Shown: one piece after another, positions 19,877 through 29,760 of the stretch
How positions within the stretch are numbered: position 1 is the stretch's first letter
How the letters are laid out: the number at the start of each line of letters is the position of its first letter
NCBI RefSeq assembly: GCF_000717645.1
Contig: NZ_JNZZ01000009.1
Location: 62,001-126,000, forward strand
Direction of reading: 5' to 3'
Length of the DNA: 64,000 nucleotides
Source of the DNA: Streptomyces californicus
GTDB taxonomy: Bacteria > Actinomycetota > Actinomycetes > Streptomycetales > Streptomycetaceae
Position numbers and translations under genes: made by a program
The notes under the pieces: model-generated
Databases searched by the model: none
What the model was told of the DNA's origin: nothing
What the model saw: only the letters and a program-made list of their open reading frames with translations

Positions 19877-20713
19877 GGCCGCGGCCTGGGACGCCTGGGT
19901 CCGGCCCCGCTGGTGGATCTGGCGGAACGTGAAGTTCGTCAGGTCCTTGTTGACGGCGTAGACGGCGTTGTCGGCGGTGGTGACCCGCTTGCCGTTCTCG
20001 AAGCCGCCGATGGTGAAGTAGGCGTAGCGCCCGTAGGAGTTGGAGGTGCGCAGGCAGACCGTGCCGCCGCGGCAGAAGGCGCCGACGCCCTCGCCGCTGA
20101 GCGAGGCGAGGCCGCCCGACGCCTGGTCGACGGCCTTCTTCGCGCGGGCCTCGGTGGCGAAGACGGCGACGCCGACCGTCATGGCCACCCCGTCCTTGCG
20201 GTAGGTGGCGCGGAGCAGCTGGGTGCAGCCGTTGTTCGTGAGGACCGTGCCGAGCGCGCCCTGCGTGCCCGTGGCGCACTTCGCGGAGCTGCTGGTGGCG
20301 CCCTTGAGGTAGAGGCGGTCGCCCATGGCGAGCCGCTTGCCGGGGTAGAACCCGTCGACGGTGACCGGCGCCTTGTCCTTCTCGGCGCTGGATATGTACT
20401 CCTTGGGGTCCGGCGGGGGCGGCGGGGCGACCGAGGAGAAGGACGGCGCGGGCGCGGAGGTCTCCTCGGGGAGTTCCGCGGGGGCGGGCAACTGGCTCGC
20501 GCTCTTGTCGGCCTTGTTCCTGCCGTTGTCGTTCGACGTGACCACGGCGGTCGTCACGATCGCGCCGATCGCCACGGTGGCCAGCACGCCGCCGCCGATC
20601 ATCAGGAGTCTCTTCCGGCGGGCCCGCGCCGCGGACTGGTCCGCCAGCGCCGCCCAGTCCGGAGTCCCGCCGTCCCCGGGCCCCCAGGAGGCCCCCCCTT
20701 GCCCAAAGCTCAT
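19862..20713 (-). CDS. Membrane-anchored protein of unknown function
   Basis: 283 residues. A short cytoplasmic N-terminus with RARRKR precedes one membrane helix (LLMIGGGVLATVAIGAIVTT, about 36-58). A Pro/Ser-rich linker (PPPPPDPKEY) leads to a ~170-residue extracellular domain with four Cys, probably two disulfides (KCATGTQG, NNGCTQLL, AFCRGGTVCL). No known fold was recognised. Divergent from the ABC-F gene, with only 67 nt between the two starts. Possibly a surface or regulatory anchor; function unknown. Confidence 0.7.
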   Translation of the reverse strand: MSFGQGGASWGPGDGGTPDWAALADQSAARARRKRLLMIGGGVLATVAIGAIVTTAVVTSNDNGRNKADKSASQLPAPAELPEETSAPAPSFSSVAPPPPPDPKEYISSAEKDKAPVTVDGFYPGKRLAMGDRLYLKGATSSSAKCATGTQGALGTVLTNNGCTQLLRATYRKDGVAMTVGVAVFATEARAKKAVDQASGGLASLSGEGVGAFCRGGTVCLRTSNSYGRYAYFTIGGFENGKRVTTADNAVYAVNKDLTNFTFRQIHQRGRTQASQAAAAPNG

Positions 20714-20780
20714 GCGCGCAGTTTAGGGGGAGACGTAAACCGGTTGGGTCATCCGTTCGCGGACCGTGACAATGCTCTGT

Positions 20781-22400
20781 ATGGGACATCTCGAAGCGGG
20801 CCACCTGGAGTACTACCTTCCGGACGGGCGGGTGCTGCTCGGCGACGCCTCGTTCCGGGTGGCCGACGGAGCCGTCGTCGCGCTCGTCGGAGCGAACGGG
20901 GCGGGCAAGACGACCCTGCTGCGGCTCCTGTCCGGTGAGCTCCAGCCGCACGGCGGAACGGTGTCGGTGAGCGGCGGCCTCGGCGTGATGCCGCAGTTCG
21001 TGGGTTCGGTGCGGGACGAGCGGACCGTGCGGGACCTGCTGGTCTCGGTCGCGCAGCCGCGCATCCGGGAGGCGGCGAAGGCGGTCGACGCGGCGGAGGA
21101 GAGGATCCTCACCGTCGACGACGAGGCGGCGCAGATGGCGTACGCGCAGGCGCTGAGCGACTGGGCGGAGGCGCGCGGGTACGAGGCCGAGACCGTGTGG
21201 GACATGTGCACCATGGCCGCGCTGGGCGTCCCGTACGAGAAGGCGCAGTGGCGCGAGGTGCGCACGCTCAGCGGCGGCGAGCAGAAGCGGCTGGTGCTGG
21301 AGGCGCTGCTGCGCGGGCCCGACGAGGTCCTGCTGCTGGACGAGCCGGACAACTACCTGGACGTCCCCGGCAAGCGGTGGCTGGAGGAGAAGCTGAAGGA
21401 GACCCGTAAGACGGTCCTCTTCGTCTCCCACGACCGGGAGCTGCTGTCCCGGGCCGCCGAGAAGATCGTGAGCGTCGAGCCGAGCCCGGCGGGCAGTGAC
21501 GTCTGGGTGCACGGCGGGAGCTTCGAGACGTACCACGACGCGCGCAAGGAGCGGTTCGCCCGCTTCGAGGAGCTGCTGCGGCGGTGGCAGGAGGAGCACG
21601 CCCGGCTGAAGGCGCTCGTCCTGCGGATGCGGCAGCAGGCGGCGAACAGCCCGGACATGGCCAACCGCTACCACGCGATGCAGACCCGCTTCAAGAAGTT
21701 CGAGGAAGCCGGGCCGCCGCCGGAGCCGCCGCGCGAGCAGGACATCAAGATGCGGCTGCGCGGCGGGCGGACCGGGGTGCGGGCGGTGACCTGCAAGGGC
21801 CTGGAGCTGACCGGGCTGATGAAGCCGTTCGACCTGGAGATCTTCTACGGGGAGCGGGTCGCGGTCCTCGGCTCCAACGGGTCCGGCAAGTCGCACTTCC
21901 TGCGGTTGCTGGCGGGGGAGCCGGTGGCGCACACGGGGGAGTGGAAGCTCGGGGCGCGGGTCGTGCCCGGGCACTTCGCCCAGACGCACGCGCACCCGGA
22001 GCTGCTGGGGAAGACCCTGGTGGAGATCCTCTGGACCGAGCACGCCAAGGACCGGGGCGGGGCGATGGGGGTGCTGCGGCGGTACGAGCTGGAGCGGCAG
22101 GGGGACCAGGCGTTCGAGCGGTTGTCCGGCGGGCAGCAGGCGCGGTTCCAGATCCTGCTGCTGGAGCTGGCGGGGACGACCGCGCTGCTGTTGGACGAGC
22201 CGACGGACAACCTGGACCTGGAGTCGGCGGAGGCGCTGCAGGACGGGCTTGAGGTGTACGACGGCACGGTGATGGCGGTCACGCACGACCGGTGGTTCGC
22301 GAAGTCCTTCGACCGGTATCTGGTCTTCGGGTCGGACGGGGTGGTCCGGGAGACGACGGAGCCGGTGTGGGACGAGCGGAGGGTGGATCGCGTGCGGTGA
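20781..22400 (+). CDS. ABC-F family ATP-binding protein
   Basis: About 539 residues from ATG 20781; in-frame GTG 20766 and ATG 20772 lie just upstream. Two ABC modules without membrane segments: Walker A GANGAGKTT (~38) and GSNGSGKS (~364); signatures LSGGEQKR and LSGGQQAR; Walker B LLLDEPDNYLD and LLLDEPTDNLD. A charged helical linker between them matches the ABC-F interdomain arm, which enters the ribosomal E site. ABC-F proteins act as translation factors or ribosome-protecting resistance factors; which applies here cannot be told from sequence alone. Confidence 0.85.
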   Translation: MGHLEAGHLEYYLPDGRVLLGDASFRVADGAVVALVGANGAGKTTLLRLLSGELQPHGGTVSVSGGLGVMPQFVGSVRDERTVRDLLVSVAQPRIREAAKAVDAAEERILTVDDEAAQMAYAQALSDWAEARGYEAETVWDMCTMAALGVPYEKAQWREVRTLSGGEQKRLVLEALLRGPDEVLLLDEPDNYLDVPGKRWLEEKLKETRKTVLFVSHDRELLSRAAEKIVSVEPSPAGSDVWVHGGSFETYHDARKERFARFEELLRRWQEEHARLKALVLRMRQQAANSPDMANRYHAMQTRFKKFEEAGPPPEPPREQDIKMRLRGGRTGVRAVTCKGLELTGLMKPFDLEIFYGERVAVLGSNGSGKSHFLRLLAGEPVAHTGEWKLGARVVPGHFAQTHAHPELLGKTLVEILWTEHAKDRGGAMGVLRRYELERQGDQAFERLSGGQQARFQILLLELAGTTALLLDEPTDNLDLESAEALQDGLEVYDGTVMAVTHDRWFAKSFDRYLVFGSDGVVRETTEPVWDERRVDRVR

Positions 22401-22472
22401 CCTCGGGCGGTCGGCGGTCGGCGGTCGGCGGGGGCGGGGTGCGGTGGGGTGCGTGTGCCGTGCGGCGCCGTT

Positions 22473-22499
22473 GCGGGGGCGCTGCCCCCGGGCCCCCGC
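22473..22499 (+). terminator. GGGGGC/GCCCCC hairpin after the ABC-F gene
   Basis: GCGGGGGC (22473-22480) pairs with GCCCCCGC (22492-22499) around a GC-rich loop, directly before a tract of CGCCTCAA repeats. This block is a familiar Streptomyces intergenic element that probably ends transcription. Confidence 0.6.
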
Positions 22500-22740
22500 G
22501 CCTCAAACGCCGGCGGGGCTGGAAAGGATCGCCTCAAGCGCCGGCGGGGCTGTGGTGGTGCGGCGGGGCTGGAAAGGCCGCCTCAAGAGCGCCGACGGGC
22601 TGGGACGGTGCGGCGAGACCGGGATGGCGAGGCCGGGCCGGGATGGTGCGGCGGGGCTGGAAGGGACCGCCTCAAGCGTGCGCGCGGTCGGGGTGGCGTG
22701 GTGGAGTCGGGAGAGGCCGCCTCAGGCATCGGCCGGGCCG
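22499..22740 (+). repeat. Degenerate CGCCTCAA/GCGGGGCTGGAA repeat tract
   Basis: Five units begin with CGCCTCA(A/G) at 22499, 22530, 22579, 22668 and 22718; most carry GCCGGCGGGGCTG and several continue with GTGCGGCGGGGCTGGAA. Units vary from 31 to about 90 bp. The 636-nt gap between the ABC-F gene and rplM holds only this tract, the hairpin before it and the rplM promoter and leader. Confidence 0.7.
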
Positions 22741-22822
22741 GGATGGCGCGGCGGGGCCGGAATGGTGCGGCGAGGCCGGGCCGGGATGGCGCGGCCGGCC
22801 TGCCGCCCCCCCCAGGGGCGTT

Positions 22823-22852
22823 TTGACCCTCGTGGGGGGTGGCCGGTAGTCT
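22823..22852 (+). promoter_or_regulatory. Promoter of rplM-rpsI
   Basis: TTGACC (22823-22828) and TAGTCT (22847-22852) are 18 nt apart, close to the vegetative consensus. A leader of about 175 nt to rplM follows, without a visible ORF; it could carry an L13 control site. Confidence 0.7.
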
Positions 22853-23036
22853 TCTGGTTTGTTATGCGTATTGGCTGCGCTGTCATGGCGCGAAGAGCCG
22901 GTGCGTAGGTTCTCTGGAGCAGTTACCAGTGGCTCGCATACGGGCGTCGTTCCCGGCACTGTGAGCCCCAGCTGCATGATCGCTTCAGGGGTGCCATGCG
23001 TCTGGACCTCATCCACTAAGAAGCGAAGGCTACGAA

Positions 23037-23480
23037 GTGCGTACGTACAGCCCCAAGCCCGGCGATGTCACTCGCCAGTGGCACATCATCGACGCGCAGG
23101 ACATCGTCCTGGGCCGTCTGGCCACCACGGCGGCGAACCTCCTCCGCGGCAAGCACAAGGCGATCTACGCCCCCCACATGGACATGGGCGACTTCGTCAT
23201 CATCATCAACGCCGACAAGGTGCACCTGTCCGGCAACAAGAAGACCCAGAAGATGGCGTACCGCCACTCGGGCTTCCCGGGCGGTCTCCGTTCGGTGCGC
23301 TACGACGAGCTGCTCGCGAAGAACCCCGAGAAGGCCGTCGAGAAGGCCATCAAGGGCATGATCCCCAAGAACACCCTGGGCCGTCAGATGCTCTCGAAGC
23401 TCAAGGTCTACGCGGGCGACCAGCACCCGCACGCTGCGCAGCAGCCGGTCCCGTTCGAGATCACCCAGGTCGCGCAGTAG
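23037..23480 (+). CDS. rplM: 50S ribosomal protein L13
   Basis: 147 residues, GTG start ([20 protein letters not shown]) with GAAGG upstream. The core [18 protein letters not shown] is normal. An early 50S assembly protein. It forms the conserved two-gene operon with rpsI, 44 nt downstream. Confidence 0.98.
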   Translation: MRTYSPKPGDVTRQWHIIDAQDIVLGRLATTAANLLRGKHKAIYAPHMDMGDFVIIINADKVHLSGNKKTQKMAYRHSGFPGGLRSVRYDELLAKNPEKAVEKAIKGMIPKNTLGRQMLSKLKVYAGDQHPHAAQQPVPFEITQVAQ

Positions 23481-23524
23481 TTCCGGCCACCCCCTAAGAC
23501 GTACAGAAAGATCTGAGGAGAATC

Positions 23525-24052
23525 GTGGCCGAGACCACTGTTGAGACCCCCGTCGAGGGCACCGAGGGCGAGGAGAACTTCGCCGAGGTGACCACCTTCG
23601 AGTCGGAGGTTCCCGTCGAGGGTGAGTACACCTCCGAGTCGCTCGCGGGCCGCTTCGGCGACCCGCAGCCCGCGGCCGGCCTGGGTCGTCGCAAGAACGC
23701 CATCGCCCGCGTCCGGATCGTTCCGGGCACCGGCAAGTGGAAGATCAACGGTCGCACCCTTGAGGACTACTTCCCCAACAAGGTGCACCAGCAGGAAGTC
23801 AACGAGCCCTTCAAGGTGCTCGAGCTCGACGGCCGCTACGACGTCATCGCCCGCATCTCGGGTGGCGGCGTCTCCGGTCAGGCCGGCGCCCTGCGCCTCG
23901 GCGTGGCCCGCGCGCTGAACGAGGCCGACGTGGACAACAACCGCGCCACGCTGAAGAAGGCCGGCTTCCTCTCCCGCGACGACCGTGCGGTCGAGCGCAA
24001 GAAGGCCGGTCTCAAGAAGGCCCGCAAGGCCCCGCAGTACAGCAAGCGCTAA
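23525..24052 (+). CDS. rpsI: 30S ribosomal protein S9
   Basis: 175 residues, GTG start with GAGGAG upstream. The first ~45 residues are an acidic extension typical of actinobacterial S9; the core starts near [15 protein letters not shown] and ends in the basic tail KAPQYSKR that contacts P-site tRNA. Confidence 0.98.
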   Translation: MAETTVETPVEGTEGEENFAEVTTFESEVPVEGEYTSESLAGRFGDPQPAAGLGRRKNAIARVRIVPGTGKWKINGRTLEDYFPNKVHQQEVNEPFKVLELDGRYDVIARISGGGVSGQAGALRLGVARALNEADVDNNRATLKKAGFLSRDDRAVERKKAGLKKARKAPQYSKR

Positions 24053-24077
24053 ATATCGCCTGCTCGACTGTCACGTA

Positions 24078-24112
24078 CGCCCCGGCGGCACACACCGTGC
24101 TGCCGGGGCGTT
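24078..24112 (+). terminator. Terminator after rpsI
   Basis: A 14-bp stem (24078-24091 with 24097-24110, one G-U pair), loop ACACC, followed by TTCGTTT. It lies 25 nt after the rpsI stop. Confidence 0.85.
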
Positions 24113-24376
24113 CGTTTATCGACGCTCGCAGGCGTATAACGGCATGAGACGTTCATCTGACCGGCAGGTTGCGTGGTTCGGGCGGCGCCCGGCGGCACCG
24201 GACCGGACGCGCGGCTGTGGTCCGGTGGGCCGTACCGTCGTGCATCTCGGGGACGGTCGCGCCATGCCGCCCGGCGTGCCTTTTTGCAGGTTTTCGTCGG
24301 ATTTCGTTGTTTGGATGCTCAGCGTGCGTGCTGTGCAGTAGTGGTTTGTGGTTTCGGAGCACTTCGGAGGACACCA
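24113..24376 (+). promoter_or_regulatory. Upstream region of glmM
   Basis: About 260 nt with no credible gene. A T-rich stretch (24280-24320) stands out from the GC-rich background, and TATAAC (24135-24140) is a possible -10 with no good -35. The glmM promoter is probably here, but I cannot place it. Confidence 0.3.
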
Positions 24377-25735
24377 GTGGGACGACTCTTCGGTACGGAC
24401 GGGGTACGGGGTGTCGCCAACGCCGATCTGACGGCCGAGCTCGCGCTCGGTCTCTCGGTCGCGGCGGCGCACGTACTCGCCGAGGCGGGCACCTTCGCGG
24501 GCCATCGCCCGACGGCCGTGGTCGGACGTGATCCGCGGGCATCCGGAGAGTTCCTGGAGGCCGCCGTCGTGGCGGGCCTGGCCAGCGCCGGGGTGGACGT
24601 GCTGCGGGTGGGCGTGCTGCCGACGCCCGCCGTCGCGTACCTCACCGGGGCGCTCGGCGCGGACATCGGCGTGATGCTCTCCGCCAGCCACAACGCGATG
24701 CCCGACAACGGCGTCAAGTTCTTCGCGCGCGGCGGCCACAAGCTCGCCGACGAGCTGGAGGACCGGATCGAGACGGTCTACGAGCAGCACCGCACCGGTG
24801 CGCCGTGGGACCGCCCGACCGGCGCCGGCGTCGGCCGGGTCACCGACTACGCGGAGGGCTTCGACCGGTACGTCGCCCACCTCATCGGCGTCCTGCCCAA
24901 CCGGCTCGACGGCCTCAAGGTCGTCCTGGACGAGGCGCACGGCGCCGCCGCCCGGGTCTCGCCCGAGGCGTTCGCACGGGCCGGCGCCGAGGTCGTCACC
25001 ATCGGCGCGGACCCGGACGGCCTGAACATCAACGACGGCTGCGGCTCCACCCACCTGGACCTGCTGCGCGCCGCCGTCGTCGAGCACCGCGCCGACCTGG
25101 GCATCGCGCACGACGGCGACGCCGACCGCTGCCTCGCCGTGGACGCGGCGGGCGAGGAGGTCGACGGCGACCAGATCCTCGCCGTCCTGGCCCTCGCGAT
25201 GCGGGACGCCGGCCAGCTCCGCAAGCAGACCGTCGTCGGCACGGTGATGTCGAACCTCGGCTTCAAGCTGGCGATGGAGCGCGAGGGCATCGAGCTGGTC
25301 CAGACGGCGGTCGGCGACCGGTACGTCCTGGAGTCGATGAAGGCCGAGGGCTTCGCGCTCGGCGGCGAGCAGTCCGGGCACGTCATCGTCCTGGACCACG
25401 CCACGACCGGCGACGGCACGCTGACCGGCCTGATGCTGGCGGCCCGCGTCGCCGCCACCGGCCGGAGCCTCGCCGAACTGGCCGGGGTCATGGAGCGCCT
25501 GCCGCAGGTCCTCATCAACGTCCCCGACGTCGACAAGACCCGGGTGAACACCTCCGCCGAGCTGGCGTCGGCCGTCGCCCAGGCGGAGCGGGAGCTGGGC
25601 GAGACCGGGCGCGTTCTGCTGCGCCAGTCCGGTACGGAGCCGCTGGTACGCGTCATGGTGGAGGCCGCCGACATCGAGCAGGCCCGCGCCGTCGCCGGCC
25701 GGCTGGCCGACGTCGTGAAGTCCGCACTGGGCTGA
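24377..25735 (+). CDS. glmM: Phosphoglucosamine mutase
   Basis: 452 residues from GTG 24377 ([19 protein letters not shown]) with GGAGG 6 nt upstream. The phosphoserine loop [11 protein letters not shown] places catalytic Ser104; the Mg-binding DGDADR is near 243; the C-terminal [14 protein letters not shown] binds the sugar phosphate. Converts glucosamine-6-P to glucosamine-1-P for UDP-GlcNAc. glmS, which makes its substrate, lies 19 kb downstream in the same direction. Confidence 0.97.
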   Translation: MGRLFGTDGVRGVANADLTAELALGLSVAAAHVLAEAGTFAGHRPTAVVGRDPRASGEFLEAAVVAGLASAGVDVLRVGVLPTPAVAYLTGALGADIGVMLSASHNAMPDNGVKFFARGGHKLADELEDRIETVYEQHRTGAPWDRPTGAGVGRVTDYAEGFDRYVAHLIGVLPNRLDGLKVVLDEAHGAAARVSPEAFARAGAEVVTIGADPDGLNINDGCGSTHLDLLRAAVVEHRADLGIAHDGDADRCLAVDAAGEEVDGDQILAVLALAMRDAGQLRKQTVVGTVMSNLGFKLAMEREGIELVQTAVGDRYVLESMKAEGFALGGEQSGHVIVLDHATTGDGTLTGLMLAARVAATGRSLAELAGVMERLPQVLINVPDVDKTRVNTSAELASAVAQAERELGETGRVLLRQSGTEPLVRVMVEAADIEQARAVAGRLADVVKSALG

Positions 25736-25743
25736 CCCGCCCG

Positions 25744-25847
25744 GACGCCGCCGGCGGCTGACCGGCCTGGACACCGCCGGCGGCTGCTCCGTCCCGGACG
25801 CCGCCGGCGTCTGCCCCGTCCCGGGCACTGCCGGCGGCTCAGCCGCC
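25744..25847. repeat. Four imperfect 24-27-bp tandem repeats
   Basis: Units start at 25744, 25770, 25797 and 25824 with the core GACGCCGCCGGCGGCTG and a CCGTCCCG spacer. They lie between the convergent glmM and DUF389 genes, just running into the end of the latter, where they may help end transcription. Confidence 0.75.
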
Positions 25848-26804
25848 CACGGAGGCCCCCGGCGTGCTCGCCGGGGGCCTCCGCGTACGCCGGACCTTCC
25901 ACAGGCCCTTCTGGAGCAGCAGCGTCAGCGTGCCCGCGAGGATGATGCCGCCGAGGTTGGCCAGGAGCTGCTGGCCGGAGCCGACGGTCTGCTGGTAGTC
26001 CGAGTAGCTGAACGCGACGGCCGCGTTGGCGGCGGCCGGGACCGTCGTCACCGAGATCGCCACCCCGATCAGCGCCCCGGACTTCGCGGAGGTCAGCGAG
26101 AGCGTCCCGGCGATGCCCGCCAGGAACGCCACCACGAACGACATCCAGTCCGGGTGCCAGATGAACCCGGTGTTCGGCCGGGCCTTGTCGATCATGTCGT
26201 GGCTGAACAGGCCGAACGCGTCCATCAGCCAGGCGAACCCGGCCGTGGCGATCATCGCCAGCGCGAACCCGCCGATGAGCGCCCACAGCGACCGCGCCAC
26301 CAGCCTCGGCGCGCGCTGCACCACGGCCGTGGAGATCCCGGCCAGCGGCCCGAACTCCGGGCCGACCGCCATCGCGCCCACGATGAGGACCGCGTTGTCG
26401 AGCATCACACCGCAGGCGGCGAGCATGGTGGCGAGGGCGAGGAAGGAGACGTAGGTGACGGAGAACGTCGACTCCTCGTGCGTCGCCTCCGTCAGCTCCT
26501 CCCACAGCACCGCGTCGGCGCTGTCGCCCGGGGCCTCCTCCTCCGCCCGGTCGGCGTGGTCGGAGAGCGTCAGCTCCATGTTCTCCATGGTGATCGACCC
26601 GGACTTCTCCAGGCCGAGGCCGCGCAGATCACGGATCAGCTCGTCGCCCGCCTCCCGCGCCACGTCGCACATCACCACGTCCCCGGCGGGGGAGCGGGCG
26701 GCGCCCGGCAGGACCACCAGGTGGGCGGTGCCGACGGTGGACTCCAGGACGGAGACCACCGCGTCGGTGGTGTCGGCGGGCACGATCAGACGCAGGTGCA
26801 GCAC
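25839..26804 (-). CDS. DUF389 family membrane protein
   Basis: 321 residues. An N-terminal ~110-residue cytosolic domain precedes about six membrane helices. The signature VGAMAVGPEFGPLAG is the DUF389 hallmark. The function of the family is not settled. It ends within the tandem repeats after glmM. Minus strand, downstream of coaA with 27 nt between them, so probably co-transcribed. Confidence 0.85.
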   Translation of the reverse strand: MLHLRLIVPADTTDAVVSVLESTVGTAHLVVLPGAARSPAGDVVMCDVAREAGDELIRDLRGLGLEKSGSITMENMELTLSDHADRAEEEAPGDSADAVLWEELTEATHEESTFSVTYVSFLALATMLAACGVMLDNAVLIVGAMAVGPEFGPLAGISTAVVQRAPRLVARSLWALIGGFALAMIATAGFAWLMDAFGLFSHDMIDKARPNTGFIWHPDWMSFVVAFLAGIAGTLSLTSAKSGALIGVAISVTTVPAAANAAVAFSYSDYQQTVGSGQQLLANLGGIILAGTLTLLLQKGLWKVRRTRRPPASTPGASVGG

Positions 26805-26831
26805 GCGGTCGGCCCTCCCGGGGCGGGTCGG

Positions 26832-27827
26832 TCAGAGCTTGCGCAGGGACAGCTTGCGGACCTTGTGGTCCGCCCCCTTGCGGAGCACCAGGGTGGCACG
26901 GCCGCGCGTCGGCGCCACGTTCTCCAGCAGATTCGGCTTGTTGATGGTCCGCCACATGGTGCGCGCGTAGTCCAGCGCCTCCTCCTCGGAGACCTGGGTG
27001 TACTTGCGGAAGTACGAGGACGGGTCCTGGAACGCGGTGGCGCGCAGCTTGCGGAAGCGGTTCAGGTACCAGGTCTCGATGTCCTCGGCGCGGGCGTCCA
27101 CGTACACGCTGAAGTCGAAGTAGTCGGCCAGCCCGACGCGGGTGCGGCCGTCGCTGCCGGGCAGGGCGGGCTGGAGGACGTTGAGGCCCTCGACGATGAG
27201 GATGTCGGGGCGGCGCACGGTGAGCCGCTCGCCGGGGACGATGTCGTAGATCAGGTGCGAGTAGACCGGCGCGGTCACCTCGTCCTTGCCCGCCTTGATG
27301 TCCGCGACGAAACGGGTCAGGGCGCGCCGGTCGTACGACTCCGGGAACCCTTTGCGCGAGGTCAGCCCGCGCGCCTGGAGCTCCTTCATCGGCAGCAGGA
27401 ACCCGTCCGTGGTCACCAGCTCCACCCGCGGGTGCTCCGGCCAGCGCGCCAGCAGCGCCTGGAGGATACGGGCGGTGGTGGACTTCCCGACGGCGACGCT
27501 GCCCGCGACCCCTATGACGAAGGGGGTGCCGCGCTGTGCCCCGTGCCCGTTCCCGGCGTCCCCGAGGAAGGTGTTCAGCGCGCCGCGCAGCCCGGAGGTG
27601 GCCTGGACGTACAGGTTGAGCAGCCGGGAGAGCGGCAGATAGACGTCCCGCACCTCGTCGAGGTCGATGACGTCCCCGAGCCCGCGCAGCCGCTCCACCT
27701 CGTCGGCGGTCAGCGGCAGCGGCGTCTTGTCCCGCAGCGCGCTCCACTCCTCGCGCGAGAGATCGACGTACGGGGTCGGCGCGTGCTCGGTGCGGCGCTG
27801 GGGGCTCCGTGCGGGCGATGTGATCAC
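26832..27827 (-). CDS. coaA: Pantothenate kinase, type I (CoaA)
   Basis: 331 residues, GTG start. Walker [13 protein letters not shown] lies at 106-117; [10 protein letters not shown] and [12 protein letters not shown] are typical of the prokaryotic type I enzyme. Phosphorylates pantothenate, the first and controlled step of CoA synthesis. The RBS is hard to place because AAGG abuts the GTG, so the exact start is open; the conserved part starts near [12 protein letters not shown]. Confidence 0.95.
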   Translation of the reverse strand: MITSPARSPQRRTEHAPTPYVDLSREEWSALRDKTPLPLTADEVERLRGLGDVIDLDEVRDVYLPLSRLLNLYVQATSGLRGALNTFLGDAGNGHGAQRGTPFVIGVAGSVAVGKSTTARILQALLARWPEHPRVELVTTDGFLLPMKELQARGLTSRKGFPESYDRRALTRFVADIKAGKDEVTAPVYSHLIYDIVPGERLTVRRPDILIVEGLNVLQPALPGSDGRTRVGLADYFDFSVYVDARAEDIETWYLNRFRKLRATAFQDPSSYFRKYTQVSEEEALDYARTMWRTINKPNLLENVAPTRGRATLVLRKGADHKVRKLSLRKL

Positions 27828-28000
27828 CCTTCATTGTTACGGGAGTTTTAACGCGGCGGGGGGTGGGGTCGGTCACGTGGGTGGCGGGGCGAGGGGGCGC
27901 GGCGCGGAGCTTTCGGGACGGGGCGGGGTGGCCCCGGGGCCGGTGTCCGCTCCCCTGTGGCGGGCACCGGGTCTGGGGCCGGGTTCGAGGGGGCGGGGGG

Positions 28001-28996
28001 TCAGGGTTTCTGGCCCTTGGCGTCGACCACGGCCGCCCTGGTGCGGGCGACGTTCATCAGGATGTCGCCGCGCTTGAGGACCTGGGGCGTCAGTTCTTCG
28101 GGTCCGGGGGCCTCGTGGGTGCGGGTGACGACGTCGCGCTCGCCCGCGTAGCCGTAGTCCACCGGGTCGATGAGGATCTCGCGCCGGGTGTTCCGGTCGT
28201 ACGCGCGGGTCACCGCGATGACCTGGCGGCCGGAGGCGTCCCGGATCAGGTGGTCGGTCACCCCGACGCCCTCGACCGTCGCCATCGCCCGGTAGATCCG
28301 GGCCATCGCGGCGGGCGGGAGCGGGTAGGACTGGAGCAGGACGTACAGGGCCCGGAAGCTGTGCTCGGCCTCGTCCTCGCGTTCGCCGTACTCGCCGTCG
28401 CCGGAGGGGAAGACCTCCCGCAGCTTCGCGAGGAGCGCCCGCGGGTCCTCCGGCAGGGCGGCGGCGATCCGGTACGACTCGCGGGCGGTCCGGTAGTCGG
28501 TGTCGGACGCGTCGTTCTCCGCCGCCTTGTCGTCGTACGGGACCCAGGAGTCGGGGCTGTATCCCCCCATGTCCATCTGCTCCCGGACCTCGGCGGGCAC
28601 CTCCGCCCAGCCCTCCTCCTGCTCGGGGTTCTCCTCCCGGAGGTAGATCCACTGGTCCGTCCGGGGCTCCGGCGGGGCCTCCTGCCGGTCCAGGAAGTCG
28701 GCGGCCCGCCCCAGCGCGGCGGCCGGGCTGGTCAGGTCGAGGTCGCCCGTCACGGTCGCCGGGGCCGAGGGCCGGGGCGCGGGGGCGTCGAGGACCTGGG
28801 TGAAGAGCAGCGCCCCCGCCGTGACCGCCGCGACCGCGCCGAGCGAGGCGATCCGCCAGTCGGTCCGCAGCCGGTACGAGCGGCGGCCCCCGCCCCCGAT
28901 GGCGTCGGTCAGCCGCTTGCGGCCGGGGGCGAGGGCGGCGCGGTCGGGTACGGGGGCGTCGGCGCGCAGTCCCCGCAGCTCGGTCATTTCGTCCAT
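28001..28996 (-). CDS. CU044_5270-type membrane protein, probable sigma-factor partner
   Basis: 331 residues (MDEMTELRGLRADAPVPD). A ~55-residue cytosolic N-terminus precedes one membrane helix (IASLGAVAAVTAGALLFTQV); the rest is extracytoplasmic. Proteins of this type are commonly encoded just after ECF sigma factors and are thought to be anti-sigma-like sensors. ATG 28996 has AAAGGAG 11 nt upstream; ATG 28987 overlaps the sigma stop as ATGA. Either way the two genes are translationally coupled. Confidence 0.7.
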   Translation of the reverse strand: MDEMTELRGLRADAPVPDRAALAPGRKRLTDAIGGGGRRSYRLRTDWRIASLGAVAAVTAGALLFTQVLDAPAPRPSAPATVTGDLDLTSPAAALGRAADFLDRQEAPPEPRTDQWIYLREENPEQEEGWAEVPAEVREQMDMGGYSPDSWVPYDDKAAENDASDTDYRTARESYRIAAALPEDPRALLAKLREVFPSGDGEYGEREDEAEHSFRALYVLLQSYPLPPAAMARIYRAMATVEGVGVTDHLIRDASGRQVIAVTRAYDRNTRREILIDPVDYGYAGERDVVTRTHEAPGPEELTPQVLKRGDILMNVARTRAAVVDAKGQKP

Positions 28997-29649
28997 GACG
29001 GGTTCAGCTCCTTTCCGGCGGCGGAGGCGGTGGAGGCGGGCGATGCGGACGGCTCCGCGGTGAACGCGGGGTCGGTGCTCAGGGACGCCCGGACCTTGCG
29101 GCGGGCCCGGTTCAGCCGGGACCGGACCGTGCCCAGCGGTATCCGCAGCGCCTCGGCGACCTCCTGGTAGCCGAGGTCCGCCCACGCCACGAGCAGCAGG
29201 ACGTGCCGGTCGCCCGGGGACAGCGCTGCCAGCGCGCCGGCCAGCGGGGCCTGCACGGCGAGCCGGTCGTCCGAGCGGTCGCTCCAGGAGGCGGCGACGG
29301 GGTCGTGGCCGGTCCGGGCCAGCGCCTTGAGCGCGCGGACCTCGGTACGGCGATGCTTGCCGATCAGGTTGGCGGCGATGCCGTACAGCCAGGGCCGGGC
29401 CAGCCGGTGGGCCGTGTCGTAGCGGTCGCGGGTGCGGAACGCGATGAGGAAAGTCTCCGCCGTGATGTCGTCCGCCGCGCCCTCCCCGAGGCGGCGGGCG
29501 GCGTAGCGGTGGATGTCCGGGGCGTGCCGGTCGTACAGCCCGGCGAACAGTTCGGGCTCGTCGAGGGACTGCGCGATGACGTCGGCGTCGTCCCCGCCGT
29601 CGCCCGCGCCGTGTTCCGCGTCGGGGCGGGCCGGAGGTGGTCCGGTCAC
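28984..29649 (-). CDS. ECF RNA polymerase sigma factor
   Basis: 221 residues if the GTG at 29649 (GGAGG 4 nt upstream) is used; an in-frame GTG at 29685 adds 12. Sigma region 2 covers FAGLYDRHAPDIHRYAARRL to the RPWLYGIAANLI block; region 4 has the helix-turn-helix YQEVAEALRIPLGTVRSRL. Recognises its own promoter set under control of the membrane partner encoded next. No matching target promoter was identified. Confidence 0.85.
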   Translation of the reverse strand: MTGPPPARPDAEHGAGDGGDDADVIAQSLDEPELFAGLYDRHAPDIHRYAARRLGEGAADDITAETFLIAFRTRDRYDTAHRLARPWLYGIAANLIGKHRRTEVRALKALARTGHDPVAASWSDRSDDRLAVQAPLAGALAALSPGDRHVLLLVAWADLGYQEVAEALRIPLGTVRSRLNRARRKVRASLSTDPAFTAEPSASPASTASAAGKELNPSWTK

Positions 29650-29760
29650 TGCGCCTCCAGGGTGCGTCGGTCGTGTGGCTGTCACCCCTGTTGTCCGCAG
29701 CGGCCGGAAAGGTTCACGGCCGGCCTCGGGAGGGGGGAAGGGCAGGCGGGCGAGCTGACG

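Noticed and set aside
19473..22286. A 937-codon minus-strand open frame across the ABC-F gene
   Set aside because: The plus strand has two complete ABC modules; the antisense frame has none.
22540..22830. Plus-strand ORFs within the repeat tract before rplM (e.g. around 22449-22826)
   Set aside because: Gly/Arg/Trp-rich repetitive translation arising from the CGGCGGGGCTGG repeats; no RBS or conserved pattern.
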